64,000 nucleotides of DNA, from contig JAJTUQ010000006.1 of the NCBI GenBank assembly GCA_021399445.1, positions 1,426,001 to 1,490,000 of the forward strand. Direction: 5' to 3'. Under the pieces are notes generated by a model. That model worked only from the letters and a program-made list of their open reading frames with translations. It made no database searches and had not been told where the DNA came from. The translations under genes and the position numbers were made by a program. This document shows positions 46,106 through 58,913 of this stretch, piece by piece (position 1 is the stretch's first letter; each line of letters begins with the position of its first letter). The DNA is from Xylogone sp. PMI_703 (Eukaryota; Ascomycota; Leotiomycetes).

Positions 46106-47757
46106 ATGACTACTATGGTGAATCCACCCGCTTCCAACTCGATGTCTAACCCTCTGGTTTATACTCCCTTTCCTCACCACTATCCGAGCACATCTCGTAC
46201 TATCCCTACAAGACACTTGTTCTGATGGCTGAGGTTGAAGAGGAGGTGATGTGTGTGTCATGTTCTTGAGACTTGGCTACAGTCATGTGTACTTGATCAC
46301 ATAAACCCTATCCATATCACAATATACTTTGCATGCTATGGACATGAGGCTAACTGTTCATCTAGGATCTTCGTGTCGGCAATAAATACCGCATCGGTCG
46401 AAAGATCGGTAGTGGCAGTTTCGGTGATATCTATCTCGGAACCAACATCATCTCGGGAGAGGAAATTGCTATCAAGCTTGAGAGTGTCAAGGCAAAGCAC
46501 CCCCAGCTGGAATATGAGGCCCGTGTCTACAAGTCCCTCGCCGGAGGTGTCGGTATCCCCTTCGTCCGTTGGTTTGGAACCGAATGTGACTACAATGCCA
46601 TGGTGCTCGACCTCCTCGGCCCCAGTTTGGAGGATCTTTTCAACTTCTGCAACCGAAAATTCTCTTTGAAGACTGTTCTGCTCCTTGCAGACCAGCTCAT
46701 CTCCCGTATTGAATACATCCACGCCAAGTCCTTCATCCACCGTGATATCAAGCCCGACAACTTCCTTATGGGCATTGGCAAGCGGGGTAACCAGGTGAAC
46801 GTTATTGATTTCGGTCTCGCTAAGAAGTACCGGGACCCCAAGACCCATTTCCACATCCCATACAGAGAGAACAAGAACTTGACGGGTACTGCTCGATATG
46901 CTTCCATCAACACCCACTTGGGTGTCGGTACGTATCCTATCTCACGCACTTCATTACAACATACTAACATTTGATGTAGAGCAATCCCGTCGTGATGACA
47001 TGGAGTCTCTCGGATACGTTATGCTGTACTTCTGCCGTGGATCTCTTCCATGGCAAGGACTCAAGGCTGCTACAAAGAAACAGAAGTATGACCGCATCAT
47101 GGAGAAGAAGATGACCACTCCTACCGAGGTCCTTTGCCGTGGCTTCCCTAATGAGTTCGCCATCTACCTCAACTACACCCGATCTCTCCGCTTCGACGAT
47201 AAGCCGGACTACTCCTACCTCCGTAAGATCTTCCGTGACCTGTTCGTCCGTGAAGGATTCCAGTATGACTACGTCTTCGACTGGACTGTGTACAAGTACC
47301 AGAAGAACGCCCAAGCCATTGCTCAAGCTGCAGGCCAGCAGGCAAACCCCGAGGATGATGATAAGAACGGCCGCAGCCGGACTAACGCAGCTACCGCTGG
47401 TGCTACCCCCCAGCACGCTTCCAGTGCGTCAAAGCCAGGTGCAATCTCCGGATCCCGCCGCAAGGTCCTTGAGCGTGGTGCTGGTATGGACACTCCGGAT
47501 ACTAATAGAGCCGTCGGGGGAAGTGATAGGATGTGAGTGTCTCGCTAGCTCCGGTCTCTTGTAAGGGATTCTCTTCGCGTGTAGTGTGCTTAAACAACGC
47601 TGGCCGCGAGGAAACATAATGCTGACCAATGGCTGACGCTTTAGTCTCCGAAAATAGGCTGCGCTCTGCTTCCAAAGGTGCAGCCACTGGAATAGGATAT
47701 ACCTCAAACTCTTATCGACCAAAGCAGGATGATGTTTCGGGACAGGGCTGGTACTGA
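46106..47757 (+). CDS. HRR25: Casein kinase I (Hrr25/Hhp1 type)
   Basis: Four exons (46106-46117, 46366-46927, 46980-47532, 47658-47757) encode 408 aa. Exon 1 is four codons (MTTM), followed by a 248-bp intron. The kinase domain is complete: [12 protein letters not shown] glycine loop, AIKLES lysine, [15 protein letters not shown] catalytic loop, [10 protein letters not shown], and the CK1 hallmark [31 protein letters not shown] in place of APE. The C-terminal tail (about 300-408) is Ala/Gln/Gly-rich and lacks the Cys palmitoylation end of Yck kinases, so this is the soluble Hrr25/Hhp type, acting in DNA repair, vesicle traffic, autophagy and the clock. The apparent TGA at 47534 lies inside the last intron (GTGAGT...TAG). 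Splicing restores the tail [19 protein letters not shown] ending GQGWY. Confidence 0.95.
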
Positions 47758-50700
47758 ACACTTTTTGTGAGATGGCTATCCTGGACCAATTTCGATGCTC
47801 GATATTGGATTTCTGGATGCCATGTTTGCTAAAAACTTTCAAACTGGCCGTATACGAACCCCTGAAGTCCTATCGACGGCTCATTCGGTAATGGTTAGAC
47901 CATATCAAAAACTCCTCTCTTATGGATTGCTTTGTTTCCATTTAGATATTATATGGCTTTGGGATTTTTACAATGGCTCGATTGCTCGGAACTCAACGTA
48001 ACAACTGATCCATCATGATTATCATTTACTTGATTATCAAGATTATGGGCAGCGTTGAGATTTTGAAGCTATCGAACGGCATGCCGATGTCACCGGATAC
48101 AAGTGGAATGCAGCGAACGGATCGAATATGCACATCTCTATAGAAATATGCGCGGCCCATAGAGCACATGCCATCCGATTGCAACCACGGAACAAGCAAG
48201 GACAAAAGTCAACTTGTGCTCGCACAGCGAGTGGACTGTCCATCTTCCAGGGAGTTGCTCATTGCTACTGAAATTGTGGTTTCTTTATTTTCGTTGCGTT
48301 CATTTCCTTTCGAGTTTCTTAATTGCTATGACGCCGGGACCCGAGGATGTTCATAATTTGATGTTGGGATCTCACCCGAGATATGGGGCATGGACAAGCA
48401 CACTAGCCTTATCTAAGAAGGGGAGGGGTTTCCAGACAACACAAGTACATTCGACCAACACGCGCCCGGCACAGAGGAGGTAGAGAGAATGGCAGGCGGC
48501 TTGTGGGGAGGTTTTCCTTTATTTCCTTGGCTTTTTCCTTGTGCACTGTTTTATACAGGGGAGAGAGGTGAGGAGAGAGAGATGAATATTATCGTATGCC
48601 CGTATTGTTCTTTGACTTCTTCTGCTTTTTAATCTGCATGCTTTTGTAGCCTTGCTGCTTAGGCATTGTCTGTAATTGAAATGGCATCTAACTACAACAG
48701 AATGATCATGCCCAGTATGCGATGTGAGTAGTGCAGTAAATACTGGGTGCCGTTGTGTCTTTGTGTAACCTGAGATATCCACCCTTACCAGTGTAGTTGT
48801 ATTGTCGATGATATTATCCAACGTGTAATCATCTGATATGTTGTAGTCCTTCCCCTCTTAAGACACGTGGGGGATGATAAGGCAATGATCACCATACAGG
48901 ACTGCAGCAGCCTGTATGTCTGAGAGATCGAGTTCTCAGCCAAAGAGGGAGTCCGAATCCGGCAGAATCTTGCAAGGGAGAATGGGGAATCTATACCAAC
49001 CAAATTCTTCGTGAAGGGGTCGTTGGTTGGCAGAGAGAGTTACAGGCAGATACAGATACAGATATATATAGTAGCCCGTGACAGTTAGCAGGAGCCGTGT
49101 ACGATTACTGTGCAATGTACAATGTTGCCGGATGGCACTGGTTAATGACAAGAAGGGATTTATTCATCGGCATTCATTCATCACTATTCATCCTTTTCTA
49201 CTTTGGGATATACTTATGGATTTTCTTGTGGAATTTTTTTTCTATTACCTGGGCCTGCTTGGGCTGAGTGCTGTATAATGCAGTGCGGTTCTTTTTGTTG
49301 TCGCTGGTGATTACTGCTTGTTTTATATACCTATTGTTCTATAGATAGGGATAGTGGGCGTGTAAGTTGATGTACTGTACAATGTGTACATTGTCTTATT
49401 GAGTGGGTAAGTGAGTCTTGCTTCTTGCTATTGTACAGTATGGTTGTTTGATATAGTTATTGATACTATGATATTATATGATATGATAAGAGAGCTATTA
49501 CCTGATGCGAAATCCTCGATGGATCTACGTGGAGTTCCTTGCTCTAGTATGGTAGGGCACCACTACTACAGTACTGCTGCTGCTGCGGTGGCGTTGTGAA
49601 AAGTGCCGCGTGGAAGAGATGGCCTGGAGGATTGCGCCCGATGATCCACGCGGGCTGTGTGTAGGGGATTCTGATGTAGTATTCTACGTGATATATTTAG
49701 AGTTAGAGAGTGTATGCGTGTGGATATGTTGAACCTGTGGATGGAGCACGGAGGTACATAGTCTCATAGTATGGACTACCGTACGGGTAACTCATTAGTG
49801 TAGTGTGATGGAGTAGGTGAGTGACGGGAGGATGAAGGATAGGAGAGGTCTGATTGGCTGTGTTTCGTGGACACAATGTTTTGTTGCTCGTCGTGTGCCG
49901 GATGTGATGTGATTCCCAATCTGGCGCCCTTTTTCACCATCTGCTCAGCGCGTAATGGGCGATGCGCATAGGCGATGATTGTCTCCCTGATTGGGTCGAG
50001 CTGGGAGCTGAGGACTCCACAGACTTTCAAGTTCAGCATGGACGTTTCTTTTCTATCATTCTGGAATTTGCTTGGACGGTATTTTATTTGTGTATACAGT
50101 ACTTGTAAGCACCATGCCGGATCGAGTTGACAGCTGAGAGCTCTGATGGCCCACGGAGGTCCCGAGGGTGCTCTCCACAGGTACGCAGGTACACGGTACT
50201 TTGGGTAGACCTCTAATCTAACTAAGTCACTGAGTACAAGTACGGTAATGCAGGAACTTATTAATCGCAAAGTCTTTTAACCAAGCTTCCTCATAATGGA
50301 GCTCAAGATCAAGCTCATTCTCAAAGCACAAGCGCTGCAATAATAATAATGACAGTAATAATAATTAAACTTCCAGCAGAACATTCACCACCAAAGGGGA
50401 AAACCTTATGCTCTGGTGAGGCTCCTTACCTGGATCGGGCCTCTGAAACAGGAGAGGTGCTCCTGCGCTGCCCGTCTGGGTAAGGCGCCCTGCGCTCTAG
50501 GCGGAGTGCGAAAGGGCCAGCGTTCAGGGGCTTGCAACACCACGCCTTTTTCACGCCTGTTCGCCTTTCCCATCACACCTGCAAGAGCCGGTTAGGGGTG
50601 GAGAAAGAAGGTGAGAAATGGAAAAAGCACTTTGTATCACTTTTTTGGTCTTTCTTGCATTTCTTTTGTCTCGCTGGCTTCTCTGGCTTCTTCTGCCCTT

Positions 50701-51673
50701 GTGTGAAATTAATGATTGGGGCCCAGGAGGCAAGGCAGGTAAAGGCACAGCGGGCGCCGCTAACAAGTACCGTGCGTACCCTGGGGGAGATTTCCATCCC
50801 AAGCGTCATCATTTTTTTTTTGTAGATTCACCCATCCGTGTTTGGGGATCCAAATATTTTTCTTAGAAAGAGACAGATTCTTTTGATTTCTCTTTCTATT
50901 TTTGTGTTCCAGCCGATCCTACACATGCTCCTTTTTCTTTCTTTTAACTCCTTCATCAGGGGTAGAGCATAAAAAAAGAAAGAGCGTCGTTGATTCTCCG
51001 CTCTTTTCTGGAGGTGCCGTACCGTACCTGTCTCTTAGGTCGCTGCCGAAGCGACATCCTGCGCCCTCTCCCCCAGTAATTGGCCCTCCCTCGAAACGCC
51101 CCAGCCCTGCTGCTCCGGCTGCTGCTGCTACTGCTAACTACCTAATTACTACTTACTTGCTACTGAACTTGACTTTCCCAGAAGCATAGTAATTAATTCC
51201 TCTCCATCGCTCACTCCTCTCCCTTCACCACGTGAATTTCCAACTTTTCGGGGGCCTCGAGGGTTCATTCTCTCCCTTCTGTCTCTCCTTTTCTCTTCTG
51301 CCTCCGACCTATCTTGACTTTCTCCCGCCCATTCCTCCTTCATCCTCGTTTCTTTTGCGTCGCACAGCCCATCGTGCGACCTGCAATCCGCGAGAGCTGC
51401 GCTCATTTTCGAAATCGTGGCCCAAAATCCAGCCATCCTGCAACGCCAGTCCTTCAACACCCCCCTTTGTGGATACCGGCCCCGACCTCCTCGAGCCTCA
51501 ACTTCCTCCGTCTTCGAGGTCACCACTTTCGAAACCAGCGACCGCAACGAAAGACTTCCAGTTCGAAAATAATTTGGAGGAAAAAAGTTCCGGCTTTGGC
51601 TCGCTGAAGGGGGGAAGCGCGCGCCCCAGGAAGAAATATTGCTACGAGCGGGAGGAGCTCCTCGCATGGCACC
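47758..51673. other. Gene-poor region and long leader of the kelch gene
   Basis: I see no supportable gene over 3.9 kb. GTAC-rich patches lie at 49370-49395 and 50178-50205. From about 51000 to 51660 the plus strand is pyrimidine-rich, and continuous frames there (for example 51232-51930) run out of phase with the kelch coding frame, so I read it as 5' leader. Confidence 0.45.
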
Positions 51674-54600
51674 ATGGCCTTCCTGTTCAAGAACAAGAAG
51701 AATGCCGAGAAGCAGCAGGTTCAGGGCGTGAGAGAGGTGCCTGCTGGCATCGCGCCCTCACAAGGTTCGCAGAGCAGCAGTTCCAATGGACGGGCGTCGG
51801 CGGAAAAGGGGATCGTCCAGCAGTCTTCTTCCCCAGCGAGCAGCGTGAACAACTCGCTGAACTCGCTGCATGGCACTGGCAGTCCAGATTTGATGAATCG
51901 GCAGCGGGCTCCATCGACGGATCAAGCTGATCTTCCTGTAAGTGTATGGTTATGCTCCAGTTACTTTCTTGACTTCTTTGCGCATGGCGCACAATTGGAT
52001 GGACTAATGGCATTTCCTCTGGTACTGCCTCTCCTGCCCCAAGATTTTACTAACAAGGTGGAAATCTCATAGCTTCGAAATGGCGCCAACCCAAATGCTT
52101 CGTTATATCCATGGTCGCAGCGACGGTTAACGTTCACGACTTCACATCCAAGTCCCTTTCCTCGGTATGGAGCAGCGGTCAATGCTACGGCGTCGAAGGA
52201 GGGAGATATCTACTTAATGGGAGGTCTTATCAACAGCTCGACTGTGAAGGGTGACCTTTGGATGGTGGAGGCTGGTGGGAATATGGCTTGCTACCCTCTG
52301 GCTACAACGGCAGAAGGACCCGGTCCTAGGGTCGGGCATGCTAGTTTACTTGTCGGTAATGCGTTCATTGTCTACGGAGGTGATACTAAGATGGAAGATT
52401 CGGATGTGCTGGATGAGACCTTGTATCTCCTCAATACTTGTATGTTCTCCAACCTTTTTTGGCAGCTTCCGTTTTGCTAATCTGGGAACAGCAACGCGAC
52501 AATGGTCCAGAGCTGTGCCTGGAGGACCTCGCCCAGCTGGCAGATACGGCCACTCTTTGAATATCTTAGGATCCAAGATTTACGTTTTTGGAGGTCAAGT
52601 TGAGGGTTATTTCATGAATGATTTGGTCGCTTTCGATTTAAACCAGCTGCAGGTCGCCTCGAACCGATGGGAAATGCTAGTTCGGAATACTGATGAAGGA
52701 GGCCCACCAATTGGCCAGATTCCTCCCCCTAGGACAAATCACACTGTTGTCACATATAATGATAAGCTATACTTGTCAGTTTTTTCCTCTCTGGTACTGT
52801 GTGCTGGCCGCTAATTTACATATAGATTCGGTGGAACAAACGGATATCAATGGTTTAATGATGTGTGGTGTTACGATCCCATACCTAATTCTTGGACGCT
52901 TCTAGACTGTATTGGCTATATTCCAGCTCCTCGGGAAGGTCATGCGGCTGCCATTGTGGATGATGTGATGTATATATTCGGCGGAAGAACGGAAGAAGGT
53001 GCGGATCTCGGCGATTTGGCTTCCTTCAAAATTACTACACGGCGATGGTATACGTTCCAGAACATGGGTCCAGCCCCTTCTCCGCGATCCGGGCATAGCA
53101 TGACGGCATTTGGGAAACAGATCATTGTGCTTGCGGGAGAGCCAAGCACGGCCAGTCGAGAAGTATCAGATCTCGGCATCGTCTACGTTCTTGATACCAG
53201 CAAGATCCGGTATCCAAACGATCAGCAAATACAACAGACGCCCGCAGGAGAACGTGTACCTGGCGCTAGACGGCCTAGTGGTGGTGAGAAGACGGCAATG
53301 GGAATGCCTGCAAACCGAGGGATACCACCTGCCAGGGACAGCCCATCAGGGCCTCCTCCTGACCCAAGGAGGATGAATGGTCCTGGACGAGACAGCGTCA
53401 TGGGTCCAAGGCCAGGAGGATATGGCCCTGGAAATAGTCCAGGAAATGGCCCACCCGGAGCAAATGGGAATGATGGAAACAGCCCTTCAGGGCCAGGGCC
53501 ACAAGGTCCCGGATCGAGGTTACCAAGAGCATCTATGGCTCAAGGACCACCACCTGGTCCTCCTCCACAGCAACAACCACCTCACCCGAGATCCGCCGTC
53601 AGCCCGTCCGGAAGCGGAAGAAATAAATCACAGGAAAGAGATTATGGACCAAGTAATGCCAATTTACAGAACAGAACTATGTCGCCTCCTCTGGAGAGTC
53701 CCCGGGAAGGCCCAGCAGTTAACTCGGTAAATGGCCAACTTTCACAAGCTCCACAAGGACCTAAACCATTATCAAGAGAAGATAGTGTTGAAAGTGACCC
53801 TTCTCGCAATGGATCAAAATCTAAGGCGCCTCCTCCAGGCCGTACAGGTTCTAAGGGAAGTATGGATCAGACCCATCGACGGAACAAGGCTGGATCATTG
53901 GATAGCATTAATGAAGCGCCCATGAGGCCTGCGCCAACTAGAGATGCACCTGAACGCGAGCGTGCTCCAGAACAAGCTATCAAACCACCGCCCCGACAAA
54001 CCTCGCCTCCTCCCCCAACTCGGCAAGGTAGCAATCCCCTAGTACGCAAGGGGTCAACTCGAAACTCTCAAACCGTAGCATTATTGAAAGAACTGGACAT
54101 TGTAAAGAACCGGAATGCTTGGTATGCTTCCGAACTGGAGCTTGCTAGAAAAGCAGGCTATGTTCCGACTCCTTCAAGCAACCCTATCCTAGATCAAAGA
54201 AGCGCCGAGTCATTCGATGAGGAGGATAAGCCGCTTATTGAGGCTCTTCTTGCGATGAAACAAGAGCTCACAAACGTACAGAGCTCGATAGATAAACAGG
54301 CCATCATCGCCTCAAAGAAGATTGCAGAAGTAGAGAAGCAACGGGATGCAGCTGTCAGCGAAGCCGTATACTTCAAAGCCAAACTTGCTGCGCATACTGG
54401 TAGCCAACGAAGTACACCGCAGCCCGGGGATTCGGAGTCGAGAGATCTTGGTGCTGTGGAGGCGGATAGATCCTCAGAGATGAGCAAGAAGCTTGCAGCC
54501 GCTTTAATGCTACAACGTGATCTCGCAAACAGAGTTGAACAGTTGACAAGTGAACTCAACTCGGAGAAGCGAGCTCGTGAACTTGCAGATGAAGCTGCTA

Positions 54601-56513
54601 ACAGTGCCCAGGGCAGGATCACGGAGCTAGAGAGCTACAAGCAGCAAAACTCGTCTGAAGTTGAGCGTCTCAAGGCTGAACTTCATGAGGTCAAGACTGC
54701 TTCGAGAGAGGAGTCTATAGCTCGCGCAGAAGCTGAAGCCGCTCTCAAGCTTGTTCAGGTCGAGAAGGAATCGTTCGAGAAGCGTTATAAAGAAGCAGCG
54801 GGGGCCTCTAAGGAGCACAGCGAGACCTTCGCTTCACTCCGCGATGCAATTGCTGCTTCCGCTGACATGAAGAATTTGTTAGAACGAAAACTTGATGAGG
54901 AGCGCACTCTACGTGAAAAGATTGAAAGCAAACTTAATGCGCTCAAGGCTGAACACGAAGCTCGGACTGCTGAGCTGGAGTCTGCAACAAGAAGGTTACG
55001 TGATGCCGAGGAACTGGCAGAACAGAATGCCAATGAAGCTCGTCTTCATAAACAGGCTGTGCTTGCTGGTCTTGAGAAGGCTACAGCACGGGATATTGGT
55101 TCTGCAGACAACTCGAATGACGAGCGTGTGGCCGCCCTTGAATCGCAAATCGAGACTGCTAATGCCTTGGTCCGAAAATATCAAGCTGAAGCTGATACGA
55201 TATCTGAAAAGTTACGAAGCGCTGAGGAACGCATCGCAGGTCTGGAAGCCTATCAAGAGCAAGCCAGCCGAGAAGGAATGTCTGTTCGCAAACAGCTTCA
55301 GGTTGCTATGCGGGATGTGCAGTCATTGCAAGCTGCCAACTCAGATCTGAAAAATCAACTTGCCAGCCAGCAACTTGAGACCAATGCCGTTAGTGTTCAG
55401 CACAATACTCTCAAGGATATTCTTGGGGAGCGTGGAATCAGTCCCGCCAGTGCTGCTCGTCGTGGTCTATCTAGTCCTCGATCCGGCACGAACACACCTG
55501 ACCAAGCTCGCCTACGTGATATTGAGCAACAACTTACCGCAGCTACGGAGTCCAATGAACAGCTAAGGCAAATCTACGAGGCCCAGAAGCAAGAATCTGA
55601 ATCTGCTTACAAGGAGAAACTGGCTCAGCTTGAAAACGACTATCAGTCTGCTGTTCACTATGTCAAGGGCACTGAGAAGATGCTGAAGCGTATGAAGGAA
55701 GAGCTCTCCAAATACAAGGCGGACAATGATCGTATGAGAGAGCAGATTGTTGATTTGGAGGACATTGCAACTGGCAACAAGGTAGACGCTACGTGGGAAG
55801 AAGACCGTGCTCATCTTCAGAAGGAGGTTGAGGAGCTACAGGCAAAACTCGCATCCTCCTCCCAAGACATTGAGCGAAGGATGGCAGAGGTCCAAAACCA
55901 GCTCCTGGCAGCCGAGAAGGAACGGGACCAGTTCAAGCAATCCAACGAGGTCACTCAGCAGCAACTTAGGGAGTCGATTGAGCAGTCCAAGGCGGATATT
56001 GAGTCACTGCAACAAGAGAAACTCTACCTGGAAATGCGAGCTCAGGATGCTGAACGAAAAGTATCCCTGTTACTCGACCAGGTTGAGAACTCTGTCGACA
56101 ACTACAGGCGCCAATCCCGACTGATTGACATGAATGGAATCGTCACCAACCACAAGCGCACTGCCAGCGGAGAAAGTAGCGTAGGTGAGGAGGAATCCAC
56201 ATACGGCGGACCGTTGGACAATCGCAACTCCATGGCGCTTGATACTCTTGCCACAGAGCTCGAGACTCTTAGAGCTCACTGGGAGACGACCAACAAGAAC
56301 TACAGACTCAGCAATGTGTTTGATTTTGATGAGCAATCTCCTACGCAGCACCGTGATGTGTCACCCAAGGGCACCGATCTAAGTAGCAGCATTGCTGACT
56401 GGAGGAAGCGCCTAGACGCAGAAGAGGCAGAGGCCAAGTCTCGCAAGGGCAGCAGTGATTCTCCATCCAACGGTGGCGTTCCAGGACGCAGGGAGATCAG
56501 CCCCAGCAAATGA
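51674..56513 (+). CDS. Kelch-repeat and coiled-coil cell-end marker (Tea1/Kel1 type)
   Basis: Four exons (51674-51937, 52073-52439, 52492-52774, 52826-56513) encode 1533 aa; introns are 135, 52 and 51 bp and in phase. Residues 1-90 are Ser-rich. A kelch propeller spans about 100-420, with repeats such as GDIYLMGGL, GNAFIVYGGD, SKIYVFGGQVEG, DKLYLFGGTNGYQWFNDVWCYDP and DVMYIFGGRTEEG. A Pro/Gly/Ser-rich linker (about 440-700, many PPPGP and SGP repeats) follows. Then comes an almost continuous coiled coil (about 720-1400) and a charged tail with SPTQHRDVSPKG. This is the architecture of fission yeast Tea1, yeast Kel1/Kel2 and Aspergillus TeaA, which travel on microtubules or exocytic vesicles to mark the growing cell end and bind formin or Cdc42 regulators. 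Length (yeast Kel1 1164, Tea1 1147) is larger mainly because of the linker. Confidence 0.93.
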
Positions 56514-58913
56514 GGTGTTAATGAAATAGGGTGACTCCCAACGGCTTATTGGCCAGGTCCTGCCTCAATCTGATCCGGTTTTCCTGTTTTTTATCTTCCA
56601 AAATGAAGTACATATGTCACAGATACCCCTGTCCTCCGAATTTTTACGGCGATTCCTTTGTCGAACGAGCCTCGATACTTCAGATGAAACGACGAAAAAA
56701 TATATTTACTAGGACCTTTTTCTTTAAAATCTCAGTGGAAAAAGGGAGGAGAAAGCAGATAGGAGGATTGTTTATACCTAAAGAGAGAGTTGAGCTCCCC
56801 CAAAACTTTTGTGGTTTTTTTTGTTGGGTTTTATTTAGGATGGCGTTGGAGATATAGTTTCTACGACGCAAGATTTCTTTATTTTTTCTATATCATATCT
56901 TGTTTAACTGAACCTTTTTTATTTCCATGCAAAAGGGGTATTTTTGCCTTTTCTGGTTCGAACGAAGCATACCTTTTCTGCGGCACATATATCATTTTGT
57001 GGATTTTAAAACCATAAGCTCGTTATAACCTCTTTGTGTTTGCCACTATTCTTACCTGAACTCGTTCTTAGAGGGCAGCTTTTCCACTTTCGATTTCTGT
57101 TTTGTGCCCTAATGCGGCTTACCCCCAATCCTTTCTTGTATTTTGCGTGTGTGTTGTGTCTGTTCTTTTCTCCGAGTCGGTCATTATGATTATGTTAATG
57201 TAAAATAAAGTGGTTTTCTCTGTTGTTCGCTGCACTTATTTCATGGAGTGATCCCTGATTCCCCTGTTTTTTCTTCTCCTTTTTTGGGGGTGTTTCATAG
57301 CGTCCGTTTTCTGTGAATGTGATGCTTTACTTAGGGGTAATGGGGATGTAGCTATATACATACATTTGTGAAAAGCTTATACTCTTGTTACACATTGAAA
57401 TAATATTGTGCCTTGGTCGCTTCGTGAGATGTAGTGAGATTGTATGTATCGGTGAGGTGTGTTAGTTACCTGGAGGATGAATTCGTAGGGTTTATCTCTG
57501 CTGGGGATAGCAAGTCCAATTTAATAACCTGTTGGAGTTAATGCATTGGAGAGCTGGCGTATTTCATCTCCCCAATAGTAGCTTTCTCCTGGTTGTTAAT
57601 AATGGTGAATCAACTAGACTACATCACATCCTCCTACAAACGGAGTCCAAGCACATAATCAAACCCCCAGATACCCACCTCCCCATCCCAAACCCCCTCA
57701 ATCACTCCACCGTCCATCCAAATCAAAACAAACCCATTGTCCAATCCACTCCCGTTCACTTGGATCCCACTCGGGACGGGCCGTTGATGAAATCCAACGC
57801 TATCATCCGAGTGGCCGTGCGTGTAACACAAGTAAATATGACTTGTCATGTGGCTTATCTTACTGTATGCGAAAGATAAGATATGTTTTGATAAGCAGAA
57901 CTCTCTTTGAAACGGAATATATTTCTATCTTAATTTATATTGATGCTGGCTAGCTACTTTCTTAGTTATTTGCTCAACGGTAGGAAGGAGAGTGCTTCCT
58001 CTATCTTTTTGTAGCGGGCGCCCATCGTCTTCATATGAGATCCGTTGAAACGGGAGCCTTTGGGTTTAGTTGATATAAAACAAACTCACATGTGAGGTTT
58101 GGTTTCACTGCTCTCTACGGTATCAAGGCAATGGGTATAGCGCAGGTTAGTTCGTACAGGAGGGGCAGGGATGTGTATGGAGGGCTTCGCTGGACGCTTA
58201 ACACCCAGCTGGTTTCCGATGACAAATAGGAGCCCAGAATTGAATAGAATATTCTCTCACCGGTAGAGAAAAAAATCTCCTTGTAAATACTCTGATTCAA
58301 GTTAGTGCAACTGCCTCGCTGCCTTGTGGATTTAATATCCAACAAAAAGGGGGCTAATTCACGTTCCGTATTCACGCCCTCATTCCGCAACATCATACAT
58401 TCAATCCCCCAGTCACTGTTCACAAAACGGTGAATACTGTCCAGATTCGGGCGTGAATAATGTCAAATAAGCCGTGATTATCTTCATTGAAGTTAATATC
58501 CTCAAATTCACGCCTTCGCTTAACGTACATAAAAGGGTCCGAAATTTCCAGCAAGTCTTCCTTTCTAAAACATCTCCTTTCTCCACCTCTACCTTCATCC
58601 TTCTACTCTGCTATGAGGCAGATCCTGAGGTGAACAAAGAGCAGAGAACTTCTTGCAGAGTCTTGCTCTTGTCTTGTCTGACATGTTCTTTGAACGTGTA
58701 TGTTCAGTTCCATGAAAACTTCCGCAAAGGGCAGTTCGAACTTTTGTGCGGAAAGTCGATGAAGCTTGGTAGTCATTCTTGACGCCAGAGGAATCTGACT
58801 TTTCTTTTTTCATCTGACGGCGAGTCGAAAGTAAGTAATTGATCCTTTCACTGACTCTTATGGCGGGGCTAAATCCCGATAGAAACCGCATGTCGGAGGT
58901 AGTATGTATGTTC
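56514..58913. other. Intergenic downstream of the kelch gene
   Basis: A T-rich 3' flank up to about 57450, then unannotated sequence. At 58369-58379 and 58449-58459 a perfect 11-bp inverted repeat (TATTCACGCCC / GGGCGTGAATA) brackets about 70 bp. No gene is supported. Confidence 0.4.

Noticed and set aside
49379..49394. ACAATGT/ACATTGT palindrome
   Set aside because: Short, isolated and expected by chance in AT-rich DNA.
51232..51930. 232-codon frame overlapping the kelch gene start
   Set aside because: Out of phase with the kelch coding frame and made largely of the pyrimidine-rich leader; the ATG at 51674 begins the real protein.
53377..53925. Alternative frames in the kelch linker
   Set aside because: Shadow frames of the Pro/Gly-rich coding repeat.
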